Positions 8,953 through 16,263 of a DNA stretch of 24,152 nucleotides are shown here, in pieces (positions within the stretch are counted from its first letter, which is position 1; the number at the start of each line of letters is the position of its first letter). The DNA lies in assembly GCA_012729875.1 (NCBI GenBank), contig JAAYCC010000211.1, positions 1 through 24,152 of the forward strand, written 5' to 3'. This DNA is from Clostridiales bacterium. Lineage in GTDB: Bacteria > Bacillota > Clostridia > Oscillospirales > Oscillospiraceae. A program made the position numbers and the translations under genes. The notes beneath the pieces were generated by a model. It searched no databases and was not told the DNA's origin. It worked only from the letters and a program-made list of their open reading frames with translations.

Positions 8953-10425
8953 CTAGCCCTGTTCTTTCATTGTACCCGTCTCCAGATATCGCCCATACCA
9001 TGAAAGAGCTGTGGACAGATCGTGTGGGGTCTGGCAGGGTCCGCAGAGCTCGACTGCACTGTTGAAGTAGCTCCATAGCTGCTGCCTGTATGCGGGGTGG
9101 GCGCAATTTTCGATGATACTCGCGGCCCTTTCTTTCGGAGACAGTCCGCGGAGATCGGCATAGCCGCATTCTGTTACAATGATATCCACATCGTGCTCGG
9201 TGTTGTCCACGTGGGGCACCATGGGTACGATTCGGGATATTGTGTCGTCCTTTGCCGTTGACGGAGTAGTGAAGATGGTCAGCTTCGCGTTGCGTGCAAA
9301 GTCGTTTGAGCCGCCCAGACCGTTTATCAGCTGAACGCCCATGGCGTGTGAGGAGTTTATGTTGCCGTATATGTCCGCCTCCCAGGCTGTGTTCATTGAG
9401 ACAAGGTCCTGAGCCATTATCTGCGGGGCGCTGTTTGTGACGTTGAGAGGCCGCAGAACAAGGTGCTGCTTAAAAAAGTCGATGTTGCGGAGCAGGTCTT
9501 CAAAGCCTATTGGGGTGATGTCAAGCGTTGTACTTGTGACTTCGGAGATAATTCCCTCGCGTACAGCGAAAAGAGCCTGGTCGGATACTACCTCTGTGTA
9601 CATCTTGAGATCTTTGAAGCCTTGACCGACGAGACCCACGAGTACGAGGTTGGCGACAACCCCCATACCGGACTGAAAGGTAAAGTGTTCGGGGATACCG
9701 CCGCTCGCGATTTCGTTTTTCAGTACCCTGATCACGTTGCCCGAGAGCTTATCATACAGCTCGGTTGCCTCAGGGTAGTATAGATCGGTATCGGGCAGGT
9801 TGGTCATGACTATACCGGCGATCTTACTGGTGTCGACCTTTATATAATCGACACCGAGGCGCTGAGAGGGGGACTCCACAATTGCGCCTTCGGGGGCGCC
9901 GAAGTCGTGAAAGCCCTCGATATCGATTGGGAGATCCTCATTTATTTCAATCAGTATGGTGTCCGCAAGCTGGGCGATCGCTTCGGATATACCTGCAGAC
10001 ATTGTCGGTACAAGCCCGCCGTCCTCTCTGATCTTGCTGCATTCCATGATGGCCATGTCGATGTGGCCGTAAGTGCCTCTTTTTATCTTGTCGACAAACT
10101 GACCGAGGTGTAGGTCGCTGTATTCGACTTTACCTGTGTTGATTGTATTTCGCATAGTTTTGCTGTATTGAAAGCCGTAACCGCGCTTGAGTATGCCGGC
10201 TTTGGCCATGGCGCCTATGTGGCGGTCGCCTCGTGCAGCTCCGTTGAGCACAGTAAGGCCGGTAGCGTGTTTGGATTCCGCAAGAGCCGTGGGGATGGCT
10301 TTGGGGTAGCCCGTACCGAAACCGCTGGTGGCGATTACCATTCCGCTCTTCACCTTAGCAGCCGCTTCTTCAGCGCTCATAACGAGCTTGCGCAGTTCAG
10401 GGTTTAGAATTCTGTCTTCGTACAT
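8953..10425 (-). CDS. CoA-transferase, acetyl-CoA hydrolase/transferase family (first gene of pair)
   Basis: Same family and length (490 residues) as the gene that follows it. It has SGFGTGYPKAIP near residue 34, the candidate catalytic glutamate in KDLKMYTEV at the identical position E278, GLGGSNDFARNAK near 369-381 and ECGYADLRGLSPKERA near the C terminus. The start at 10425 has a good GGAGGG ribosome site on the minus strand. It is the promoter-proximal gene of a two-gene unit divergent from the dehydratase/reductase genes; 435 bases separate the two start codons. The pair differs clearly in the substrate-facing N-terminal half (for example ICGAALGQDVFG against LNGAARGDRHIG), so the two copies probably use different acids rather than being a recent duplication. 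Confidence 0.9.
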   Translation of the reverse strand: MYEDRILNPELRKLVMSAEEAAAKVKSGMVIATSGFGTGYPKAIPTALAESKHATGLTVLNGAARGDRHIGAMAKAGILKRGYGFQYSKTMRNTINTGKVEYSDLHLGQFVDKIKRGTYGHIDMAIMECSKIREDGGLVPTMSAGISEAIAQLADTILIEINEDLPIDIEGFHDFGAPEGAIVESPSQRLGVDYIKVDTSKIAGIVMTNLPDTDLYYPEATELYDKLSGNVIRVLKNEIASGGIPEHFTFQSGMGVVANLVLVGLVGQGFKDLKMYTEVVSDQALFAVREGIISEVTSTTLDITPIGFEDLLRNIDFFKQHLVLRPLNVTNSAPQIMAQDLVSMNTAWEADIYGNINSSHAMGVQLINGLGGSNDFARNAKLTIFTTPSTAKDDTISRIVPMVPHVDNTEHDVDIIVTECGYADLRGLSPKERAASIIENCAHPAYRQQLWSYFNSAVELCGPCQTPHDLSTALSWYGRYLETGTMKEQG

Positions 10426-10517
10426 TAGTGATTCCCTCCGTAAAGTTTTTATCTTTTCCGCGTGGGCGGTAATTTGATACCTTTTTATGTTCTGTTTAGG
10501 AAAAATACACGTAGAAA

Positions 10518-10523
10518 ATTATA
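10518..10523 (-). promoter_or_regulatory. Possible -10 element for the CoA-transferase genes
   Basis: Perfect TATAAT on the minus strand, 93 bases upstream of the start at 10425. No good -35 is found at 16-18 bases (closest TTTCTT), so another factor or a different promoter may be involved. Confidence 0.35.
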
Positions 10524-10716
10524 ACTCAAACAATAGAAAAAAGAAACAGTGATTTTCGGGTTTTTCAACAATGAAGGAGGGAATTTGTCGAAAAGACCGG
10601 CAAGTACGCAGCGGCTTTATCCATAATAAGGAGATAAGTGTAGGCAGACTGCATTTTGGAGTTGTGTTTTAGTAAAAAAACCTGTAAATTGTCGTTATGT
10701 TCTATATTTTAGGCAA

Positions 10717-10745
10717 TTGAAAAAGCATGGATAACGTGATATATT
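10717..10745 (+). promoter_or_regulatory. Promoter of the first A/B reductase pair
   Basis: TTGAAA at 10717-10722, exactly 17 bases, then TATATT at 10740-10745. An interrupted palindrome TGATATATTATCA (10737-10749) covers the -10 and could be an operator. The leader to the start at 10861 is about 110 bases. Confidence 0.75.
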
Positions 10746-10860
10746 ATCATTTTAGTAGAACTCTATCCGCTTGGGAGTTCAATAACTGGTCGCAATTACC
10801 TCGGCTGCGTCGCCCCGTCGCCGACATGATTGTTGAAACAGAAACTGAAGGAGGCAAAAC

Positions 10861-11994
10861 ATGGATTACAAGAAACTATTCGAATCAGACATTTCCACAG
10901 ACACAATTAAAGCATGGCAGGCCCAGGGCAAGAAGGCCGTGGGCATCATCTGCTGCCATGTTCCGGAAGAAATCTTTTATGCTTTAGACATACTGCCGGT
11001 ACGTATGAGGGCGACAAACTGCGTCGACAGTTCCGAGGCACAGACCTGGATGTCGAGCTTCAGCTGCAGCTTTGCAAGAGGCATACTCCAGTACTGGCTT
11101 GAGGGACCCTACAAGATCCTTGATGGTTTAATAACTACAGACGGCTGCATGCAGGCTTCCCGCGTCTATGACAACGCGAACTATATCAACCTGCAGGAGA
11201 AGACAGGTAAGTATGTCCGTCAGTTCGGCGCTCCCAGAAAGGTAAACCCGAGGGCATACCCTTTCTACAAGGCGGAGCTTGAGGATATTGTTGCAGAGCT
11301 GGAAGAGCTCTCAGGCAACAAGATGACCGATGAAAAACTAAAGGCCGCTGTTGCAAAGTATAACGAGGCCCGCGAGCTCATTGCCAAGGTCTACGAGCTT
11401 CGCAAAGAGGAAAACCCTGTCATAAGCGGCACCGACTGCCTGAGACTTACCCTTTCTGTTACCAATATGCCTATAGACGAGTACATAGAGCTTCTCAAGG
11501 CTTTTCTCGAGGATGCAAAGAACCGCAAGCCCATCACCGAGCACCGCGCACGTCTTATGGTCATAGGCTCCAGTCTCGATGATCCCCGGTACTTAGAGCT
11601 TGTTGAGAGCAAGGGCGGTCTTGTTGTACAGGATGCTCTGTGCTTTGGTCAGAGAGGCTTTGAAAAGCCAATGGAGATCGACGATAACGATGTTCTCGGC
11701 TCCATTACAAAGTATTATCTCGAGCGCCTCGTATGTCCGAGAATGATGGATAAGCACTTCGAGATGGACGACTATATAATCGAGGCATGCAAGAAATGGA
11801 ATGTCGACGGCATCCTCTATCAGCGTATGCAATACTGCGAGGTCTGGGGCGGAGAGGCCGTATACTTCCAGGACAGACTTAAGAACGCTGGTATCCCCAT
11901 CCTTACGGTCGAGCGTGAGGAGCAGATGACCAACGAGGGCCAGCTTGGCATTCGCGTTGAGGCATTTGTGGAAATGATAGAGAAGGAGGACTAA
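10861..11994 (+). CDS. A1: 2-hydroxyacyl-CoA dehydratase / BCR family, small (BzdN/BcrC-like) subunit
   Basis: Smaller iron-sulphur subunit of an activase-driven CoA-ester dehydratase or reductase. Its 377 residues fit the BzdN/BcrC/BadD size. Conserved features are CCHVPEEI (C31, C32), NCVDSS (C54), FSCSFAR (C69), TDGCM (C96), DALCFG (C261), LVCPRMM (C292), MQYCEVWGGE (C326) and a C-terminal VEREEQ. C69, C96 and C326 match the usual two-plus-one ligands of a [4Fe-4S] cluster in this superfamily. C32, C261 and C292 are additional and shared with A2 and A3. The start has AAGGAGG at 10848-10854. Its B partner begins 3 bases after the stop, with a ribosome site inside the end of this gene. Substrate unknown. 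Confidence 0.9.
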   Translation: MDYKKLFESDISTDTIKAWQAQGKKAVGIICCHVPEEIFYALDILPVRMRATNCVDSSEAQTWMSSFSCSFARGILQYWLEGPYKILDGLITTDGCMQASRVYDNANYINLQEKTGKYVRQFGAPRKVNPRAYPFYKAELEDIVAELEELSGNKMTDEKLKAAVAKYNEARELIAKVYELRKEENPVISGTDCLRLTLSVTNMPIDEYIELLKAFLEDAKNRKPITEHRARLMVIGSSLDDPRYLELVESKGGLVVQDALCFGQRGFEKPMEIDDNDVLGSITKYYLERLVCPRMMDKHFEMDDYIIEACKKWNVDGILYQRMQYCEVWGGEAVYFQDRLKNAGIPILTVEREEQMTNEGQLGIRVEAFVEMIEKED

Positions 11995-11997
11995 TCA

Positions 11998-13290
11998 ATG
12001 TCGGAAGTTAAAGAACTTGAGCAGGAAGTCCTGAAAGGCAATGTGAGCATTACGGAGTTTGCCTGCACTAAAATAGACGGATCCATAGAGAGAATGAGGG
12101 AGAAGCACCCTGAACTTCTGTGGACAATGGAAATACAGAAATTCATGTGGGACAACTATCGTGACGCCCATAAAAACGGCAAGAAGCTCGTTTTCTACGG
12201 CGGCTCAGTCCCCACAGAAATCATAGCGGCCTTTGACTGCTTTGGCTTCTATATGGACGTTATCCCGTTCCGCCTCTCAACAAACCCCAATCTCACCGCG
12301 CAGTATATCGACGAGGCTGAAAAATATGTCGCCCCGACCATGTGCGGACTTGACAAGACCGAGTTGGGCGCATGGATATCCGGCGCTTACGGCATAAAGC
12401 CGGATATCTTAGTCTACAACTCCGTCCCCTGTGACTCGTCCCGTCTGGCATATCCGGCGATGGAGAAGCTCATGAATGTTCCGACCTTCAGCTTTGATAC
12501 TCCTTTCCGCCGTGACGAGCGCGGTACAGAGTATTTGGCAGACCAGATCGAAGATTTCATAGCATTTATGGAAGAGCAGACCGGAACAAAGCTCGACTGG
12601 GATAAGCTGAAATACTACATGGAGAATGCAAACCGCAACTTTGATCTACAGAAAAAGTGCGCGGATCTGAGAAAGCATAAGCCCTGCCCGCTGCCCGGAC
12701 GTTTGCTCGTTCTCAACGGAACCACCAACGCTGTCGCCTGCTATCCCGAGATGGGCGATCTGCTTGAGGCCGAGCTTGAAATGGGACAGATGATGGTTGA
12801 TTTGGGCATGGGCGCCTGCCCCGATGAAAAATACCGTGTCGCTATGCTCCAGAATATGATCTGGGGCGCAGCCAGCATCATGGATTGGATGCAGAAGGAG
12901 TATAACGCCGTTGCAGTTATGGACGCCTTCGGCTTCCAGGGCGACATTATGTACGAGCACATGGACGACAGACGCGACTGCCTGAAGGTCATGGGTAAGA
13001 AGCTGCAGAACAACCCGATGATCCACGGCGCGTCAGGACCTTCCGAGTACCATCTACAAATGGTTGATGAAATATTCCAGAACTACGATCCCAACGTGTC
13101 CATGTTCCTTGGCCACGTCGGCTGCAAGCACACCTGGGCAACCGCAAAGATGGTATCTGACATGATTCAGGCAAAATACGGCCTGCCGACCCTCTACCTC
13201 GACCTCGACTGCATCGACGGCCGCTACAAATCCAACGATGAAGTCAAAGCGCAGATGGCCGAGTATTTCGAGACCGTTGTTATGAAATAA
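11998..13290 (+). CDS. B1: 2-hydroxyacyl-CoA dehydratase / BCR family, large (BzdO/BcrB-like) subunit
   Basis: Larger catalytic subunit paired with A1; its 430 residues match BcrB/BadE/BzdO size. Cysteines conserved in all four B-type proteins here are AFDC (C81), MCGLDK (C116), VPCDSS (C145), KPCPLPGR (C230), GACP (C274) and HVGCKHTW (C376). C116, C145 and C376 have the spacing expected for [4Fe-4S] ligands. FDTPFRRDERG (about 166-176) and NNPMIHGASGPSE (about 338-350) are likely active-site loops, shared with B2. The ribosome site AAGGAGG lies at 11982-11988 inside A1. A terminator hairpin follows at 13318, so A1-B1 is a self-contained two-gene unit with no activase of its own. Confidence 0.9.
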   Translation: MSEVKELEQEVLKGNVSITEFACTKIDGSIERMREKHPELLWTMEIQKFMWDNYRDAHKNGKKLVFYGGSVPTEIIAAFDCFGFYMDVIPFRLSTNPNLTAQYIDEAEKYVAPTMCGLDKTELGAWISGAYGIKPDILVYNSVPCDSSRLAYPAMEKLMNVPTFSFDTPFRRDERGTEYLADQIEDFIAFMEEQTGTKLDWDKLKYYMENANRNFDLQKKCADLRKHKPCPLPGRLLVLNGTTNAVACYPEMGDLLEAELEMGQMMVDLGMGACPDEKYRVAMLQNMIWGAASIMDWMQKEYNAVAVMDAFGFQGDIMYEHMDDRRDCLKVMGKKLQNNPMIHGASGPSEYHLQMVDEIFQNYDPNVSMFLGHVGCKHTWATAKMVSDMIQAKYGLPTLYLDLDCIDGRYKSNDEVKAQMAEYFETVVMK

Positions 13291-13317
13291 GCGGGAGTAC
13301 CGCCAATAATACTATAG

Positions 13318-13350
13318 AGCGCGGGGAGGCAAATCCTTCCCGCGCTGTTT
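13318..13350 (+). terminator. Intrinsic terminator after A1-B1
   Basis: A 12-bp stem (13318-13329 with 13335-13346, one G-U pair), a 5-base loop, then GTTTATTTA. It separates the first pair from the unpaired B gene. Confidence 0.85.
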
Positions 13351-13356
13351 ATTTAC

Positions 13357-13385
13357 TTGCGGGTATACTTTGCTCATGGTATAAT
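13357..13385 (+). promoter_or_regulatory. Promoter of the unpaired B-type gene
   Basis: TTGCGG at 13357-13362, 17 bases, then a perfect TATAAT at 13380-13385. Transcription would start near 13392, so an ATG at 13392 would lie at the transcript end. This supports the ATG at 13419 as the true start. Confidence 0.65.
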
Positions 13386-13418
13386 TTATATATGATACAG
13401 AGGGACGGAGGACCACCT

Positions 13419-14720
13419 ATGGAAAAAGATAATACGCTCGAAAAAATGTTGGCGGGCGAGGAGATCCCCGCTGTTGAATATTTGTACCGCAGTGCAGAAA
13501 ACGAGTATTCTGAAGCCGTTAAAAATGGTTCCCAGTTTTTGAGCTGCTATGAGGCCGAAAAGAGGATGTGGAGCGAGGCGATTAGCGCGAGCGCGAACGG
13601 GAAAAAGGTAGTTCTGTATGCCGGCGCCGTACCGACGGAACTGCTGTGGGCTTTCGACTGCGTTCCTGTAAACCTCGATTTTGTTCAGATACGTCTTGCA
13701 AAGGCGAAGACCAACACTAAGAAGCTCGTGTTTGAGGCGGAAAAGATTTTGCCCGACTGTTTTTGCAGCATGGACAAATCCGCGCTTGGCCTCGTCGTTA
13801 TGAAGCGCCTGGGAATAGAGCCCGACGCCTTTGTATATGCCTCTGCCTCGTGTGATGCATCTAAGCTTGCTTATCCCTTTACAGGGCGCTCTCTGGGCGT
13901 ACCTATCTTCGAGTTCGATATCCCTGCATATAGAGGCGACAGCGCTCTGGAATACCTGGCTCAACAACTTAAAAAGATGTGCGTTTTTCTGGAGGGCATA
14001 GTCGGCGGTAGCTGTGACGAGGAAAAGCTCAGAGTCCTGATGGAGAACAGCAACCGCAGCTTCGGTCTTATTAATGACATAGCAAGGCTCCGCAGAGTAA
14101 AGCCCTGCCCGCTGCCCGGACGTATGCTTATAAAAAACGGCTATGCGGCCGCCTTCTCTTGCCTGCCGGAGACTGTCGCCTATCTTGAAGAGGAGCTTCA
14201 GGTTGGCAAGGCTGCTGCACAAGCCGGCGAGAGCCCCTGCAGGGGAGGGGAAAAGCACCGAGCCGCTTTTATCCAGAATATGGTCTGGTCGGCCGAGGAT
14301 ATAACGGACTGGCTGGAGGACGAATACGGCTGCTCATGTACGATGGACGCCGTGGGCCTTGTGCCCCACAGCTTTTTCGAACACCCCGGCGATATGCGCG
14401 ACTGTCTTCTAGTCATGGCGGACAGGATGCAGAACGAGATGAGCCTGCATGGCGTGTCCTGGCAGGGGGCGCGGCTGCTGGAGCTTGTTGATAGTCTGTT
14501 TGCGGAATATGAGCCGGATGTGTCGATCTTTGCAGGTCATGTCGGCTGCCGTCAGACTTGGGCTGCGGTCAGAATGATCAGCGAGACCATACTGGACAAA
14601 TACGGTGTGCCCACCCTCGAGCTGCGTGTAGACGGTATCAACAGGGGGTATAAGGATGAGATCGATATAAAGCGCGACTTGTCCGAATACATGGAGACAG
14701 TTGTTAATATGTATCATTAG
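13419..14720 (+). CDS. Unpaired B-type subunit of the 2-hydroxyacyl-CoA dehydratase / BCR family
   Basis: 433 residues, homologous to the three B subunits but with no A gene beside it and its own promoter. An in-frame ATG at 13392 is rejected because GGAGG at 13407-13411 is correctly spaced for 13419. The cluster cysteines are kept: AFDC, FCSMDK, SCDASK, KPCPLPGR, SPCRGGEKHR and HVGCRQTW. Several loops shared by B1 and B2 are replaced: FDTPFRRDERG becomes FDIPAYRGDSA, NNPMIHGASGPSE becomes NEMSLHGVSWQGA, and GCKHTW becomes GCRQTW. It may partner an A subunit encoded elsewhere in the locus, act as a homodimer, or have a non-catalytic role. It is more diverged than the others and its codon use is less biased. 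Function unknown. Confidence 0.85.
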   Translation: MEKDNTLEKMLAGEEIPAVEYLYRSAENEYSEAVKNGSQFLSCYEAEKRMWSEAISASANGKKVVLYAGAVPTELLWAFDCVPVNLDFVQIRLAKAKTNTKKLVFEAEKILPDCFCSMDKSALGLVVMKRLGIEPDAFVYASASCDASKLAYPFTGRSLGVPIFEFDIPAYRGDSALEYLAQQLKKMCVFLEGIVGGSCDEEKLRVLMENSNRSFGLINDIARLRRVKPCPLPGRMLIKNGYAAAFSCLPETVAYLEEELQVGKAAAQAGESPCRGGEKHRAAFIQNMVWSAEDITDWLEDEYGCSCTMDAVGLVPHSFFEHPGDMRDCLLVMADRMQNEMSLHGVSWQGARLLELVDSLFAEYEPDVSIFAGHVGCRQTWAAVRMISETILDKYGVPTLELRVDGINRGYKDEIDIKRDLSEYMETVVNMYH

Positions 14721-14742
14721 GATGACCTGCTCGGCAGTGCGG

Positions 14743-14778
14743 AGGCTTGAGCACAGGCTTGAGCACAGGCTTGAGAGA
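14743..14778. repeat. Short tandem repeat, 12-base unit, about 2.8 copies
   Basis: The unit AGGCTTGAGCAC occurs at 14743-14754 and 14755-14766; a third copy at 14767 matches for 9 bases before diverging. It lies just past the stop of the unpaired B gene. Confidence 0.9.
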
Positions 14779-14905
14779 CAATAGTAATAATCCCCAAAAG
14801 TATTGAAAACACTTGGATTTTGGTCTAATTTTACAGCTATGTCTCGCCCTTTTGCACAATACAATTTGACTAAATCCGTAACATTGCGCAAAAATCATTC
14901 CGCAA

Positions 14906-14934
14906 TTGACAATTCTTTTAGCAGGCGTTAAAAT
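14906..14934 (+). promoter_or_regulatory. Consensus promoter of the second A/B pair
   Basis: Perfect TTGACA at 14906-14911, exactly 17 bases, then TAAAAT at 14929-14934. It is the closest to consensus in the window. The codon bias of the genes it serves also points to strong expression. Confidence 0.85.
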
Positions 14935-15001
14935 ATCACACAGGAGAGTGCGATTTGGGCTCTTTTCGTGGATCCAGTGAGCGCTTACCCTTATCGTGTT
15001 C

Positions 15002-15028
15002 GTTGCTCTTTTTGAGCGATATTTTTTT
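15002..15028 (+). terminator. Terminator-like hairpin inside the A2 leader (possible attenuator)
   Basis: A 7-bp stem with two G-U pairs (15002-15008 with 15014-15020), a T5 loop, then A and seven Ts. It lies between the promoter at 14906 and the A2 start, so it could end transcription early. The stem is weak. Confidence 0.45.
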
Positions 15029-15118
15029 CGTATTCCTACTTGCAGGGTCAATTAGCCTCAGACCTGTGACCCAGTAAGTTTGAAATTTTTGCCCCAAGAT
15101 TAAAAAAGGAGGAGACTC

Positions 15119-16243
15119 ATGAGTTACCAGAAATTATTCGATTCAAAAATTTCTACTGAGGCAGCTAAGGCTTGGAGAGCACAAGGCAAGAAAGCCGTCG
15201 GCACAATTTGCTGCCATGTCCCCGACGAGATCATCCGTGCGGCTGGGATCCTTCCTGTCCGTATGAGAGCTACCGACTGCGTTGACAGCAGCAGCGGCGA
15301 GGTGTGGATGTCCACATTCAGCTGCAGCTTTGCCAGATCCATTCTCCAGTATTGGATGGATGGTGTCTATGATTTGGACGGCATTGTAGCTTCCGACGGC
15401 TGCATGATGCCTTCACGTGTTTTTGACAACGCAGAGTACATCGACAAGAAGAACGGCAAGAATCGCTTCTTCTATCAGATCGGCGCTCCCCGCATAGTCA
15501 ACGACATGACTCTCAGCTACTATGTAGACGAGCTCAAAGAGCTCATTGAGAGACTCGAAAAGTTCTCCGGAGTCAAGGTTACCGACGAGGCCCTCAAGGA
15601 GTACATAGCAAAGTACAACGAGGCACGCGTTCTTGTTCAGCAGGTCGCCGAGCTCCGCAAGGCAGACAACCCCGTTATAAACGGACAGGACTTCAGCAGC
15701 ATCATCCTCGCATATACCGATTACCCCATCGAGGAGTACATCGAGATGCTCAAGGAATTCCTTGCCGATGCCAAAAACCGCAAACCCTACACCGAGCAGC
15801 GCGCTCGTCTTATGATAATCGGTTCTGCGCTTGACGATCCCGGCTACCTCAAGATAGTTGAGGACAAGGGCGGCATCTTCGTTGCAGACGCTCTCTGCTT
15901 CGGCACCCGCGCATTCCCCGGACAGCTCGAGGTCGACGATAAGGACGTTCTCGGCTCTATCGCAAAGTACTATCTCGAAAGACTTGTCTGCCCTCGCATG
16001 ATGGACGACCGTGCTACACTGCATGAGTACATCATCAACACTGCAAAGGAATACAAAGTCGATGGTATAATCTACGAAAAAATGCAGTACTGTGAGTGCT
16101 GGGGCGGTGAAAGTGTCCTCCTCGAGGACGAGCTCAAGGAAGCGGGAATCCCCCTGCTGACCGTTGAGCGCGAAGAGCACCTCGCCAACGCCGGACAGCT
16201 TGCTATCCGTGCAGAGGCATTTATCGAAATGATTGAGAAATAG
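15119..16243 (+). CDS. A2: 2-hydroxyacyl-CoA dehydratase / BCR family, small (BzdN/BcrC-like) subunit
   Basis: 374 residues, closely similar to A1 and A3 throughout. Cysteines are at CCHVPDEI (C31, C32), DCVDSS (C54), FSCSFAR (C69), SDGCM (C95), DALCFG (C260), LVCPRMM (C291) and MQYCECWGGE (C325, C327). The extra cysteine in YCECWGG is shared with A3 but not A1. The candidate ligand set is three N-terminal (32, 69, 95) plus three C-terminal (260, 291, 325) cysteines. The start has a strong AAGGAGGAG. The B partner follows 20 bases after the stop. In this superfamily the A/B dimer receives electrons from the ATP-hydrolysing activase; here the likely donor is the pair at 17964-19634. Reaction (dehydration or ring/double-bond reduction) is not determined. 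Confidence 0.9.
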   Translation: MSYQKLFDSKISTEAAKAWRAQGKKAVGTICCHVPDEIIRAAGILPVRMRATDCVDSSSGEVWMSTFSCSFARSILQYWMDGVYDLDGIVASDGCMMPSRVFDNAEYIDKKNGKNRFFYQIGAPRIVNDMTLSYYVDELKELIERLEKFSGVKVTDEALKEYIAKYNEARVLVQQVAELRKADNPVINGQDFSSIILAYTDYPIEEYIEMLKEFLADAKNRKPYTEQRARLMIIGSALDDPGYLKIVEDKGGIFVADALCFGTRAFPGQLEVDDKDVLGSIAKYYLERLVCPRMMDDRATLHEYIINTAKEYKVDGIIYEKMQYCECWGGESVLLEDELKEAGIPLLTVEREEHLANAGQLAIRAEAFIEMIEK

Positions 16244-16263
16244 TAGAGAAGGAGGACATAAAA

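Larger units (their letters stand above)
10426..10860. other. Divergent intergenic region without a gene
   Basis: 435 AT-rich bases between the first CoA-transferase and the first A subunit. I see no convincing gene. It holds a minus-strand TATAAT (10518-10523) and a good plus-strand promoter (10717-10745). An AAGGAGGG at 10573-10580 is followed only by a 13-codon TTG-started reading frame, too close to the ribosome site to be persuasive. Confidence 0.7.
14721..15118. other. Intergenic leader region before the second pair
   Basis: No gene seen. In order it holds a 12-base tandem repeat (14743-14778), an AT-rich stretch, a consensus promoter (14906-14934), a dyad GTGAGCGCTTAC (14977-14988), a terminator-like hairpin with U-run (15002-15028) and the ribosome site AAGGAGG at 15107-15113. 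The leader is about 180 bases, long enough for regulation after initiation. No obvious terminator follows the unpaired B gene. Confidence 0.7.

Noticed and set aside
10573..10622. Possible 13-codon leader peptide with a TTG start after AAGGAGGG
   Set aside because: Only about 3 bases separate the ribosome site from TTG, the peptide has no regulatory codon run, and the mapped promoter lies downstream of it.
13392..13418. Earlier in-frame ATG for the unpaired B gene
   Set aside because: It falls at the predicted transcription start and lacks a ribosome site; GGAGG is placed for the ATG at 13419.
14743..14778. Repeats considered as a CRISPR or transposon end
   Set aside because: The unit is 12 bases, directly tandem with no spacers, and no cas or transposase gene is near. 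No insertion sequence, tRNA or rRNA was recognised anywhere in the window.
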